In this document: positions 1-7,704 of the stretch, piece by piece
How the letters are laid out: the number at the start of each line of letters is the position of its first letter
Numbering within the stretch: position 1 is the stretch's first letter
From: Gemmatimonas sp.
GTDB taxonomy: Bacteria > Gemmatimonadota > Gemmatimonadetes > Gemmatimonadales > Gemmatimonadaceae
Direction of reading: 5' to 3'
DNA: 64,000 bases
Assembly: GCA_025361705.1 (NCBI GenBank)
Contig: JANYJW010000013.1
Span: 1-64,000, forward strand
Notes under the pieces: generated by a model
Seen by the model: only the letters and a program-made list of their open reading frames with translations
Databases searched by the model: none
Told to the model about the DNA's origin: nothing
Program-made: the position numbers and the translations under genes

Positions 1-1
1 G

Positions 2-301
2 TTATGCAACACGCGCGCGACGCTTGGTCTTCAGCGTGACCGCGACGCCCAGGTGCGTGAGCATCTCGACCAGCGTATCAATGCTGAACAGATCGATGCG
101 GCCACGGACCAAGTCACTGATTCGGGGCTGCGTCACGCCAAGTGCTTCGGCGGCGCTCTTCTGCGTCAGCCCACGTTCCTCGATGAGCGCCTTGAGCTGA
201 ATCATGAGATCCGCGCGAATGAGGAGGTGTGCCGCTTCCTCTTTGGGGAAACCGGCATCCGTGAACACGTTGCCCGACGATCGCTGCATACGAATGGCCA
301 T
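2..301 (-). CDS. higA: HigA-like antitoxin, XRE-family helix-turn-helix
   Basis: A 99-residue XRE-type DNA-binding protein, expected to neutralise the adjacent toxin and repress the operon. A Cro/C1 helix-turn-helix lies at about residues 45-75 (GLTQKSAAEALGVTQPRISD) and the C-terminus is basic (KTKRRARVA). I chose the ATG at 301 over an upstream start because a GGGAGGG Shine-Dalgarno lies just before it, inside the end of the toxin gene. The gene follows the toxin by 4 bp, the toxin-first order typical of HigBA. Its stop codon TAA sits in the string GCATAAC on the minus strand, which resembles an integron attC R'' core (RYYYAAC) with one mismatch. Family assignment is firm; function is by family. 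Confidence 0.85.
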   Translation of the reverse strand: MAIRMQRSSGNVFTDAGFPKEEAAHLLIRADLMIQLKALIEERGLTQKSAAEALGVTQPRISDLVRGRIDLFSIDTLVEMLTHLGVAVTLKTKRRARVA

Positions 302-305
302 GTGG

Positions 306-647
306 CTACCCTCCCCGGCGAGTACGTCGAACCGCCGCAAGCCGCGTCTTGGCTACGGCAAGGTCGAGCGGTGAGGTCTTCTGTGACTTCTTCTGGAACA
401 CGTGTAGCACGTAGACCGCTTCCGCAAACTTGGCGATGTACATAAGGCGAAACGCCCCGTCGATTCGGACGCGCATCTCGATGACACCTGCCCCAACGGT
501 CGCCACGGGTTTCCAGTCCTGCGGCAGGCCGCCCGACTGCACCTCGCGCAACTCAAACCCCAGCTGGCGCCGAGCCAGTTCGGGCAGTGCCCGAAGGTCG
601 GCTCGCGAAGAGCCAACCCAGATGACGTCCTTGGTGGTCACGGCCAA
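306..647 (-). CDS. higB: HigB-like toxin (RelE/Gp49 superfamily)
   Basis: A 113-residue protein of the phage-derived Gp49-like/HigB group, predicted ribosome-dependent mRNA interferases. The central MRVRIDGAFRLMYIAKF stretch and the C-terminal FQKKSQKTSPLDLAVAKTRL signature are characteristic of the family. The ORF opens with TTG at 647; no Shine-Dalgarno is visible upstream, but the DNA just before it (648-665) is strikingly AT-rich for this genome (TATTGTATATT on the minus strand), so a leaderless transcript is possible. It precedes the antitoxin and lies beside an integron integrase, a common setting for cassette-borne toxin-antitoxin modules. Exact start uncertain. Confidence 0.82.
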   Translation of the reverse strand: MAVTTKDVIWVGSSRADLRALPELARRQLGFELREVQSGGLPQDWKPVATVGAGVIEMRVRIDGAFRLMYIAKFAEAVYVLHVFQKKSQKTSPLDLAVAKTRLAAVRRTRRGG

Positions 648-805
648 ATATACAATATTTCGAATACTCGCGCAAGCCTAGCTTACCCTGGCCGCGACCC
701 TAGGAGTGTTTGCGTAACGACGATTAGAAAGCAAAGTGGACTTGCACAGGACGAGTTAGACCGCGAAACGCGGTCAGTCTAGCACGCCGAACATCTCACT
801 AATAT
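648..805. other. Intergenic region with AT-rich higBA promoter and integron core-like sites
   Basis: There is no gene here. Positions 648-665 form an AT-rich block directly upstream of higB, likely its promoter and operator. GTTAGAC at 755-761 exactly matches the integron core consensus GTTRRRY. On the opposite side GCGTAAC at 712-718 is one mismatch from RYYYAAC. Read on the minus strand they give GTCTAAC, 36 bases, GTTACGC, a 50-bp attC/attI-like arrangement between the integrase gene and higBA. The spacing is short for attC and I could not find convincing L boxes, so this is a candidate only. Confidence 0.35.
759..775. terminator. Short perfect hairpin downstream of intI
   Basis: GACCGCG and CGCGGTC form a perfect 7-bp stem with an AAA loop, 31 bp beyond the integrase stop codon. 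There is no T-run, so this may be a weak terminator or part of the recombination-site structure, since it overlaps the GTTAGAC core by three bases. Confidence 0.35.
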
Positions 806-1921
806 TCAGCGTCTCAAGTCCTCACGCCAGTGCGAGTTGAGCGCGCGGCCGTCAATGAGATGCAGGGACGTTAGGTTGCGCGCGGCGGTCGGCCTATCGT
901 GGGTGACAGGCTCAGCGTCGCGTGGAGGAGTTGACGCGGCCTGCGCGCCGGCCGGCTGGTAGAGGGCATCCAGCGGACTGCGCACGCCGCGCCCACCCTT
1001 GTTGAGCACGTGCGTGTAGATCATGGTCGTCTTCACATCACGATGCCCAAGCAGTTCCTGCACCGTGCGGATGTCGTAGCCGGCCTCCAGAAGGTGCGTG
1101 GCAAACGAATGGCGAAACGTGTGGCAGCCGACCCTCTTGCTCAGGCCGGCAGCGCGCGCCGCGTCCGCCACCGCCCGCTGGATAACCGTCTGGTGAAGAT
1201 GATGCCGCACCCACGCGCCGGTTGCGGGATCACGGTAGAAGCGAGTCGCTGGGAAGACCCATTGCCACCGGACATCCCGCACCGCGCTTGGCACCTTGCG
1301 CGCCATCGCATCGGGGAGCATCACGTGCCCGCGCCCAGCCGCGAAATCACGGCGATGCAGAGCGCGCACGCGGTCGAGCTGCGCGCGCAGCGGCTCGGCG
1401 AGCGACTCGGGGAGCATTGTCAGCCGGTCACGCCCACCCTTGCCCTGCCGCACCACCAGCTCGCGCCGATCGAGGTCGACGTCCTTCACACGCAACGCAC
1501 AGGACTCGCTGAGGCGCATCCCGGATCCGTACAGGACGAGCGCAACGAGCTGCGACGTCCCTCGCATGGCGTCGAGCACGCGCTGCGCCTCCGCTCGGCT
1601 CAATACCGTCGGCACCCGCGCGGGCCGCTTGGCGCGCACCATCGTGTCGAGCCACCCGACCGGCGTCTCGAGCACCTCGCGGTACAGGTAGAGCAGCGCG
1701 GCCAACGCCTGATTCTGCGTCGATGCGGCGACGCGACGTTCCGTCGCAAGGTACGACAGGAAGGCGGTCATCTCGGACTCGCCAAGCTGCCTCGGGTGCC
1801 GTCCCTGATGGAACCGCACGTACCGCTTGATCCAGTCGGTGTACGCCTCCACCGTGCGTGGACTCGCCCGCCGCAATGCGAGCCGCTCCCGCACCACCTG
1901 CAGCAACGTCGGATGTGACAT
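806..1921 (-). CDS. intI: Integron integrase (IntI-type tyrosine recombinase)
   Basis: A 371-residue tyrosine recombinase with SAM-like core-binding domain (about 5-95) and catalytic domain (about 105-315). Catalytic residues visible are R136 (GMRLSE), H267 and R270 (CHTFRH), H293 (GHRD) and nucleophile Y302 (IYTHVL). The insertion at about 186-242, containing [20 protein letters not shown] and HHLHQTVIQ, is the extra patch that separates IntI from XerC/D. The protein runs about 50 residues past the usual GVRSPLDAL ending, an unusual tail. I preferred the ATG at 1921; one at 1960 is possible, and neither has a good Shine-Dalgarno. The 5' end abuts sodA rather than cassettes, so any array must lie on the 3' side, the inverted-integron arrangement. 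Confidence 0.88.
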   Translation of the reverse strand: MSHPTLLQVVRERLALRRASPRTVEAYTDWIKRYVRFHQGRHPRQLGESEMTAFLSYLATERRVAASTQNQALAALLYLYREVLETPVGWLDTMVRAKRPARVPTVLSRAEAQRVLDAMRGTSQLVALVLYGSGMRLSESCALRVKDVDLDRRELVVRQGKGGRDRLTMLPESLAEPLRAQLDRVRALHRRDFAAGRGHVMLPDAMARKVPSAVRDVRWQWVFPATRFYRDPATGAWVRHHLHQTVIQRAVADAARAAGLSKRVGCHTFRHSFATHLLEAGYDIRTVQELLGHRDVKTTMIYTHVLNKGGRGVRSPLDALYQPAGAQAASTPPRDAEPVTHDRPTAARNLTSLHLIDGRALNSHWREDLRR

Positions 1922-1948
1922 GGCCCCGACGCTACACGCGCCGGGGCC
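1922..1948. terminator. Strong GC hairpin between sodA and intI
   Basis: GGCCCCG and CGGGGCC are perfect 7-bp arms, extended by three more pairs after one mismatch, around the loop TACAC. The hairpin starts immediately upstream of the preferred intI start and lies 37 bp after the sodA stop. It may end sodA transcription or sequester the intI ribosome-binding region. There is no U-tract. Confidence 0.45.
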
Positions 1949-1984
1949 ATGAACCGTCATCAATACGACTCGGTCAGCAGCGAA

Positions 1985-2593
1985 TTATCGCGCCGCGTAC
2001 CGCTTCGTGACCTCACCCCAATTCACCACGTTCCACCACGCGTCAATGTAATCGGGGCGACGGTTCTGATACTTCAAATAGTAGGCGTGCTCCCACACGT
2101 CGAGCCCGAGAATGGCGTGCTTGGCCTCCATCAGCGGGTTGTCCTGATTGGGCGTGCTCTCAATGGCCAGCGCCCCATCGCGCCCGGCCACCAGCCACGC
2201 CCAGCCAGACCCAAACCGGCCGGTGCCCGCCGCCTTGAATGCGTCGCGGAACTTGCCGAAGTCGCCCCACGTCTTCGTGATCGCCGCACCGACATCGCCG
2301 CCAGGCTCGCCGCCGGCGTTCGGCGCCATCAGCTCCCAAAACAGCGAGTGGTTCCAATGGCCGCCACCATTGTTGCGCACCGCGCCGCGCACACCCTCGG
2401 GCACCTGCGCGATGTTCCGGCACAAGTCGCCGAGCGTCCAGTTGCCAAGCTCGGGCGCCTTGTCGATGGCGGCGTTGAGGTTGGTGACGTAGGCGTTGTG
2501 GTGCTTGTCGTGATGGATCGTCATCGTCAGCGCGTCGATGTGCGGCTCGAGCGCGGCGACAGCGTAGGGGAGGGGAGGAAGCGTGTGGGCCAT
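1985..2593 (-). CDS. sodA: Superoxide dismutase, Mn type
   Basis: A 202-residue Fe/Mn superoxide dismutase that converts superoxide to hydrogen peroxide and oxygen. Metal ligands are in place: H27 (TIHHDKHH), H82 (HWNHSLFW), D165 and H169 (DVWEHAYY). NNGGGHWNH and STPNQDNPL resemble the manganese rather than the iron enzymes (second-sphere Gln in the later position). There is no signal peptide, so it is cytoplasmic. The ATG at 2593 is preceded by a GGAG Shine-Dalgarno; the four-codon longer start is not needed. The minus-strand sequence around 2640-2665 (CTACTATTATTGAG) offers a possible -10 region. It stands alone between dedA and intI, both on the same strand. Confidence 0.97.
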   Translation of the reverse strand: MAHTLPPLPYAVAALEPHIDALTMTIHHDKHHNAYVTNLNAAIDKAPELGNWTLGDLCRNIAQVPEGVRGAVRNNGGGHWNHSLFWELMAPNAGGEPGGDVGAAITKTWGDFGKFRDAFKAAGTGRFGSGWAWLVAGRDGALAIESTPNQDNPLMEAKHAILGLDVWEHAYYLKYQNRRPDYIDAWWNVVNWGEVTKRYAAR

Positions 2594-2674
2594 GACAATC
2601 TCCAAGGGGGGCTGAAGAAACGGAAAACGGGAGACGGATGACAGCAGTTGCTCAATAATAGTAGCGCACAGGGC

Positions 2675-3319
2675 CTACGGGTTCCCTCGTGCTCCGCGCC
2701 GCGCCCTGATGCCGCCAATAATCGCCGGTGAAATCGAGATGAGAACGACGAGAATGATAACCTTCTCCACATGCTGCGCGACGCCCGGCACGAAGCGACC
2801 AAGCAGGTAGCCAGTCATCAGCATCGACCAGATCCACGACAATCCACCGACGATGCTGTACGTGAGAAACGTGCGGTATCGCATCCCCGCCACGCCAGCG
2901 ACAAGTGGCGCGAACGTGCGGATGATCGGCATGAATCGGCAGAGCACAACCGTGATGGCGCCCCACTTCGCATAAAAGGCGTGCGCGTCGTCGACGTACT
3001 TGCGCTTGAAGAAGAAGGAGTCGTCGCGCCGGAAGATCTTCGGTCCGCTCAGTCGCCCAACCCAGTAATTCGTGTTGTCGCCCGCGATCGCCGCCGCGCT
3101 CAGCAGACAGCCGAGCAGCACAATGTCGAACTTGACGGGTGACGACGGCGTGGCCGACAGCAGGCCGGCCGTGACGAGCAGCGAGTCGCCGGGAAGGAAG
3201 AAGCCGAAGAACAGCCCGGTCTCGGTGAAGATGATCGCCGCGAGGCCGGCCATGCCGGCCCACGCGACGAGGGCATCGAGGTCGCGGAGACGGTGAATGA
3301 GTTCGAGAAGAAAGTCCAT
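2675..3319 (-). CDS. DedA/VTT-family inner-membrane protein
   Basis: A 214-residue polytopic membrane protein of the DedA (SNARE-associated/VTT) family. The family signature is present: E/F-rich reentrant segment (FTETGLFFGFFLPGDSLL, about residues 31-48), then NTNYWVGRLSG (about 82-92) and RFMPIIRTFAPLVAGVAGM (about 128-146), which carries the conserved arginine. Members act in undecaprenyl-phosphate or phospholipid flipping and membrane homeostasis. The exact substrate cannot be read here. Length is normal. It lies upstream of sodA on the same strand with about 80 bp between them. Confidence 0.92.
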   Translation of the reverse strand: MDFLLELIHRLRDLDALVAWAGMAGLAAIIFTETGLFFGFFLPGDSLLVTAGLLSATPSSPVKFDIVLLGCLLSAAAIAGDNTNYWVGRLSGPKIFRRDDSFFFKRKYVDDAHAFYAKWGAITVVLCRFMPIIRTFAPLVAGVAGMRYRTFLTYSIVGGLSWIWSMLMTGYLLGRFVPGVAQHVEKVIILVVLISISPAIIGGIRARRGARGNP

Positions 3320-3348
3320 GCCAGGAATCTAGCATCCACCGAGCTGAA

Positions 3349-5808
3349 TCAGGGCACGCCCACCTCGCCCTTCAGCAGGTCGTTCGCGCCCTCCTCCTTA
3401 GGCGGCTTGCCGAACAGCCAGTTCACACTGAGCAACAGGCCGCGAACGGCGCGCGTGCGGTCCGTGATCTGATAGAACCGCGGGTCAATCGTGGCGCTGC
3501 GTTCCCGCGTCGTGTGGAATGGCTCGATCACCCGCAGCGTCACGCTTGTCTGGCCGCCACGCAGCTTCTGGCGCGCCGCCATGCTGAACCGCGTGCGACT
3601 GCCGTTCCAGCCCTGCTCGACGTCCATGTGTGCCTGGTATGACGCCAGCGCCTGCAGATCGACGGTGCGCGACGCGCGCAGGAACAGGCTGGTTCGCGTC
3701 GTCCAGCCGAATGTCTTCACCGACAGCCCCGACAGGGTGCTCCCCGCGTCACTGACCTGCCGGTAGGCGCTTCCGCTGACAAACCCCGTCAGCCGTCCGC
3801 CACGCAGCGCGAGCGTGACGTCGGTGCCGTATGCGTCAATCGTGGCGACATTGGCGTACGTGCGGGTGGTTACGCCCGCGGCGTCGATGGTCCGGATGGA
3901 CCGGACGGCATCGAGTGAATGGCGGTAATACGGCGTGACCTGCAACGTCGCGCGATCCGTCGAGCGCTGCAGGCCGAGCTCCAAGGCGCGAATGTACTCG
4001 GGCTTCAGGTACGGATCACCCCGCGAGATGTTCAGCGGATCGGCGTAATGAGGGAGCGGGTCAAGGATGTCGGTGTCGTCGGGTCGGCGAATGCGTGTCG
4101 AGTAGCTGAGCTTCACCTGATGCCCGTCATCGGGATTCCACACGATGAGGGCGCTTGGGAAGACACTGTTGTACGCGTTGTCGTACGTCACACCGCGCAA
4201 CCGCAGGTTGAACTGCGTGGAGGCGCGCTCAAGGCGCAGGCCGCCCTGCAGCACAAACTTGCCGCGCTGCGCGTTGAGGATGCCGTACACGGCGTGCACC
4301 TGCTGGTCATACGAAAAATTGTTGATCCGCGTCGAATCGGGAAGGTACGTGCCCCGGCCCGCGTCAAAGACATAGGTCTCCAACGTGGTATGGAGCGGCA
4401 TCTTCGATCCCTTGTAGCCCGCTTCAAGGCGCAGGTGGCCGGCGAGCGGACGCACGTAATCCACTTTCAGCGACTGCTGTTGCGGATGCTCCCATCCGGT
4501 CTCGTTCTCGAGAGCGGTGGTGCTGGTCGGAGATCCGTCGAGCGCCAGCGCGTGTGCGGCGACACGTCCGGGGCCGCCCTCCACCTCCCGAACCAGCGTG
4601 AGCTCGCTCGACAGCTTGTGCCCCTTGGCGGCGAAGGCGTGCTTGTGGGAAATGGTCGATTCGAAACTCCCCTGCGTCCCCGTGCCCCACGTCGTGCGGT
4701 CGCTCATCGAAGTCAGCGCGTGCGCGACATCGAGGTTGCGATAGAGCAACGCGTTCGTTTCGGTCTCGGCGCGTCTGCTAAACGATGCGTCAAGAGACAG
4801 CGCGTCGCGCTTGCCAAGCTCGTATTCGGCGCTGCCGGTGACGGTGTGCGACAGGGGCACCTGCGAGCGGCGCCCCGACTCGTCGAGGTACGTGACTGGG
4901 TTGACATAGAGGTTCTCACGGAAGATCGCGTCGGTACGCGGCCGGTTGTCGCGGCTGAACCCGTAGCTCCCGTAGAGTGTCCACGGCCCTCCCTGATACC
5001 CGACGTTGCCCCCGATGTCGGCGCGGCCGGTGGTCCCGGCGCCGAAAGTGAGTCCGCCACTCGTTCCGGCGTCGTCCTGCTGCTTGAGTACGATGTTGAT
5101 GATGCCGACAACGCCATCGGGGTCTTCACGGGCCGACGGATTGGTCACGACCTCCACCCGGTCGACGATGGCGGCAGGGAGCTGCGCGAGATAGTTCCCC
5201 ATCTGGTCGGGCTTCATCGGGTTGGTGCGCCCGTTGATCTGGATCTTCACCCCCGAGTTGCCGCGCAGGCTCACCAGGTTGTCGATGTCAACATCGACCG
5301 ACGGCACATTCCGCAGCACGTCGATCGCGCTGCCTCCGCGCGTGACAGGCATGTCGCGCACCACGAACGCGTTTCGGTCGGGTGCAAGCTGCACCACCTC
5401 CCGCTTCGCTGTGACGACCTGCGATTCCAGCTCGAGCGCGGCTGCGTTCAACGCCACGCTCCCCACGTCGACGCCCGGCACTCTGGCGCTGAGTTCCACC
5501 GGCGGCAGCTCGCGTGGAGCAAATCCGAAGGCACGCACGCGGACGCGATAGCGCCCCGTGCGCAGGCCGCGTACGTGAAACGAGCCATCCGTCGCCGAGG
5601 ACACGCGGATCGCGGGCGCGGCGACGCCGATGAGGGTCACCTCCACCGTGGTGCCGGAAATCGGAGCCTGAGTCACGGCATTCACGATGCGCCCCCGCAC
5701 CTCGCCCTTTGGCGCGGCGACGACTGGCGCAGCCTGCGTCGCGGCGACCTCCGTCAGCAGGAAGGTGCACAGTGTTGAGCCTGCGATGACGAAATGACGG
5801 ACCTTCAC
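3349..5808 (-). CDS. TonB-dependent outer-membrane receptor with N-terminal carboxypeptidase-regulatory-like domain
   Basis: An 819-residue outer-membrane protein. A signal peptide ends near ATQAAP, followed by a carboxypeptidase-D-regulatory-like β-sandwich (GRIVNAVTQAPISGTTVEV to RVRAFGFAPRELP), a plug domain (IDVLRNVPSVDVD, VEVVTNPSAREDPDG, GIINIVLK) and a C-terminal β-barrel ending in NWLFGKPP. The start is the GTG at 5808, preceded by CCGGAGAA. Likely roles are uptake of a large or scarce ligand energised by TonB/ExbBD; the substrate is unknown. It is divergent from trmJ, with an inverted repeat (5866-5883) in the shared upstream region. The barrel is of the 'outer membrane beta-barrel family' type rather than a classic siderophore receptor. 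Confidence 0.93.
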   Translation of the reverse strand: MKVRHFVIAGSTLCTFLLTEVAATQAAPVVAAPKGEVRGRIVNAVTQAPISGTTVEVTLIGVAAPAIRVSSATDGSFHVRGLRTGRYRVRVRAFGFAPRELPPVELSARVPGVDVGSVALNAAALELESQVVTAKREVVQLAPDRNAFVVRDMPVTRGGSAIDVLRNVPSVDVDIDNLVSLRGNSGVKIQINGRTNPMKPDQMGNYLAQLPAAIVDRVEVVTNPSAREDPDGVVGIINIVLKQQDDAGTSGGLTFGAGTTGRADIGGNVGYQGGPWTLYGSYGFSRDNRPRTDAIFRENLYVNPVTYLDESGRRSQVPLSHTVTGSAEYELGKRDALSLDASFSRRAETETNALLYRNLDVAHALTSMSDRTTWGTGTQGSFESTISHKHAFAAKGHKLSSELTLVREVEGGPGRVAAHALALDGSPTSTTALENETGWEHPQQQSLKVDYVRPLAGHLRLEAGYKGSKMPLHTTLETYVFDAGRGTYLPDSTRINNFSYDQQVHAVYGILNAQRGKFVLQGGLRLERASTQFNLRLRGVTYDNAYNSVFPSALIVWNPDDGHQVKLSYSTRIRRPDDTDILDPLPHYADPLNISRGDPYLKPEYIRALELGLQRSTDRATLQVTPYYRHSLDAVRSIRTIDAAGVTTRTYANVATIDAYGTDVTLALRGGRLTGFVSGSAYRQVSDAGSTLSGLSVKTFGWTTRTSLFLRASRTVDLQALASYQAHMDVEQGWNGSRTRFSMAARQKLRGGQTSVTLRVIEPFHTTRERSATIDPRFYQITDRTRAVRGLLLSVNWLFGKPPKEEGANDLLKGEVGVP

Positions 5809-5865
5809 GAATTCTCCGGGGCACGGTGGCGAACATCCACGTGCTCCGAACATTACGATCGGTTC

Positions 5866-5883
5866 CTGTCAGGAAGATGACAG
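5866..5883. promoter_or_regulatory. Inverted repeat CTGTCA-N6-TGACAG upstream of the TonB receptor
   Basis: A perfect 6-bp dyad (CTGTCA, spacer GGAAGA, TGACAG) lies 58 bp upstream of the receptor start and 75 bp upstream of trmJ. Symmetry and position suit a dimeric repressor or activator operator; the regulator is unknown. The trmJ side has TTATCTT about 10 bp before its ATG, a possible -10 element of a leaderless transcript. Confidence 0.35.
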
Positions 5884-5957
5884 CGTCACGGCCATTCGCC
5901 ATCCACGCCAACACCCTCGGCCGCCAAGCAACCAGCGTGATCCATTATCTTCGTCGC

Positions 5958-6758
5958 ATGCCAGCCCTCGACCACCTCACCGTCGTCCTCCTCTTCCCGC
6001 AGGATCCCGTCAACATCGCCGCCACCGTGCGCGCGATGAAGAACATGGGAGCCAGCGACCTGCGGCTCGTCCAGCCCTGTCCGTACGATCCCTTCCGCAT
6101 TGAGGGCGTGGCGCACGATACGCGCGACATCGTCGAGAAAATCCGCCACTTCGAGACGCTCGACGCCGCGCTCGCCGATTGCCACCGCGTGATTGGCTTT
6201 GCTGGCAAGCGCCGCTCGGCCAAATGGGAGCGCATCACACCGCGCGCCGTCGCCGAGCGCCACGTGGCCGATCTGGAGGCCGGAGTGCGCGTCGCCCTGC
6301 TGTTCGGACAGGAAGACCATGGCCTGCCCAATGACGCGCTCGACCGCGCGCAGCTGATGTGCATGATTCCCACCACGGAACACTCGTCCCTGAACCTCGC
6401 GCAGGCGGTGCTGGTGGCGCTCTACGAATTCCATGTCGCAGTGGGCGACGCCACGCGCAAGGTGGAATCGCACCGGCACCAGTCGGGGCCGGCGACGCAC
6501 GAGGAGTGGGAGCGGATGTTCGCCGACACCCAGACGGCGCTCGAGCAGATCGCCTTCTTCCGCACGCGGAATCCGGAACTCGTGATGCGCAGCGTGCGGA
6601 GCCTGGCCTTTCGCGCCAAGCCCGACGAACGCGAAGTGACGATGCTGCGCGCCATCGCCATCGAGGTCCAACGGACCATCGACCGCATCACGCGCGGACT
6701 CGCCAAGGGACCGTGGCAGAGGCGCGGCGACGCGCCGCCAGCGTCCGGCAAGGACTGA
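5958..6758 (+). CDS. trmJ: tRNA 2'-O-methyltransferase TrmJ (SPOUT family)
   Basis: A 266-residue SpoU/TrmH-type RNA methyltransferase, closest in pattern to TrmJ, which methylates the 2'-OH of tRNA residue 32 using S-adenosylmethionine. The SPOUT motifs are visible: N-terminal FPQDPVNIAATVRAMKNMG, the SAM-knot motif LLFGQEDHGLPNDAL and IPTTEHSSLNLAQAV, which binds the methionine portion. The C-terminal helical region (RKVESHRH onward) matches TrmJ extensions. I use the ATG at 5958; the longer reading frame adds 44 residues unlike the family. No Shine-Dalgarno is evident, and the AT-rich TTATCTT just upstream suggests a leaderless mRNA. Confidence 0.93.
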   Translation: MPALDHLTVVLLFPQDPVNIAATVRAMKNMGASDLRLVQPCPYDPFRIEGVAHDTRDIVEKIRHFETLDAALADCHRVIGFAGKRRSAKWERITPRAVAERHVADLEAGVRVALLFGQEDHGLPNDALDRAQLMCMIPTTEHSSLNLAQAVLVALYEFHVAVGDATRKVESHRHQSGPATHEEWERMFADTQTALEQIAFFRTRNPELVMRSVRSLAFRAKPDEREVTMLRAIAIEVQRTIDRITRGLAKGPWQRRGDAPPASGKD

Positions 6759-6835
6759 CAGCCGGCCAGGCCGCAGCGCGCGCACCGCGACGTTCTCCCA
6801 GAGCGGTCGATACTTCAAGGACACGTACTCCACAA

Positions 6836-6866
6836 GCGCAAGGCGGATTGCGAATTCGCCTTGCGC
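6836..6866 (+). terminator. Perfect 10-bp inverted repeat after trmJ
   Basis: GCGCAAGGCG and CGCCTTGCGC form a perfect 10-bp stem around an 11-base loop, 78 bp after trmJ and 98 bp before actA. There is no U-tract. Position suggests it ends trmJ transcription before the ACIII operon, whose promoter would then lie in 6867-6963. Confidence 0.55.
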
Positions 6867-6963
6867 ACATCTATACCGACGGCGAAATTTTGCCCGTTGT
6901 GCCGCGCCCTGCTCGAGCGCGGCACCCGCCCCCCCAATCCTCCCATTCTCCCGGACCCATCCG

Positions 6964-7695
6964 ATGACGGGACGCAGGAAGTGGCTGGTGATCACCAGCG
7001 TCGTGGCAATCGCCATCGCCTCCACGCTGATGTCCGCCTACGCCGGCAACTACCAGACCGCCGCTGTTGCGGCGGGCACCATCGAGAACGCGACCCAGAA
7101 GGCCAATCGCGAGGCCGGCGGCAAGGCCAAGCCTGGCCCGTGGGGATACAGCGGCGCTTCGGGCTACACCCACTATCTGGGCGAGGGCACTGGCCGTTCG
7201 CCGGTGCAGCCTGTCGTCTTTCCGCATCCGGTGCACGTGAACACCCTGCAGATGAACTGCGTGTTCTGTCACTCGGCGGCGTTCAAGTCGGCCGACCCGG
7301 GGCTGCCCGCCGTCGCCAGCTGCATGGGATGCCACACCATCACCGCCATCGACCGGCCGGAAGTGAAGAAGGTGGCGGAGGCGTTCAATAAGAAGCTCCC
7401 CATCGCGTGGGTGCGTGTGCACAAGGTGCCGGAATACGTGCGCTTCACCCACGTGCGTCACGTCTACGCCGGCATCACCTGCCAGACCTGCCATGGGCAG
7501 GTGCAGAACATGCCGCAGGTGTTCCAGTATGCATCGCTCAACATGGGGTGGTGCGTCGCCTGCCACGTGAATGGCTACTCGCGCGCCGAGGGCATGCGCG
7601 CTGCCGGGTATCAGCCCGATTCGGCCGCGCTTGCCGACGAACGCAACGGTGTCCGCAAGAAGGCGTCGTACGACTGTTCCAACTGCCACCACTAG
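6964..7695 (+). CDS. actA: ACIII subunit ActA, pentahaem cytochrome c
   Basis: A 243-residue membrane-anchored multihaem cytochrome c, the first subunit of alternative complex III. A hydrophobic N-terminal segment (residues 7-27) is the anchor or signal. Five haem-attachment CXXCH motifs are visible: CVFCH, CMGCH, CQTCH, CVACH and CSNCH, the last at the C-terminus. Extra histidines (FPHPVHVN, FTHVRHVY) can serve as distal ligands. Five haems is the standard count for ActA. Its role is to pass electrons from quinol toward cytochrome c or oxidase. First gene of actABCDEF, 9 bp before actB; haem attachment would need the ccm genes at 17461-23370. Confidence 0.95.
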   Translation: MTGRRKWLVITSVVAIAIASTLMSAYAGNYQTAAVAAGTIENATQKANREAGGKAKPGPWGYSGASGYTHYLGEGTGRSPVQPVVFPHPVHVNTLQMNCVFCHSAAFKSADPGLPAVASCMGCHTITAIDRPEVKKVAEAFNKKLPIAWVRVHKVPEYVRFTHVRHVYAGITCQTCHGQVQNMPQVFQYASLNMGWCVACHVNGYSRAEGMRAAGYQPDSAALADERNGVRKKASYDCSNCHH

Positions 7696-7704
7696 GGCCG
7701 ACGC

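Noticed and set aside
3349-5808. A siderophore-specific label for the TonB receptor.
   Set aside because: No siderophore-biosynthesis or Fur-box evidence nearby; the barrel type and regulatory domain do not reveal the ligand.
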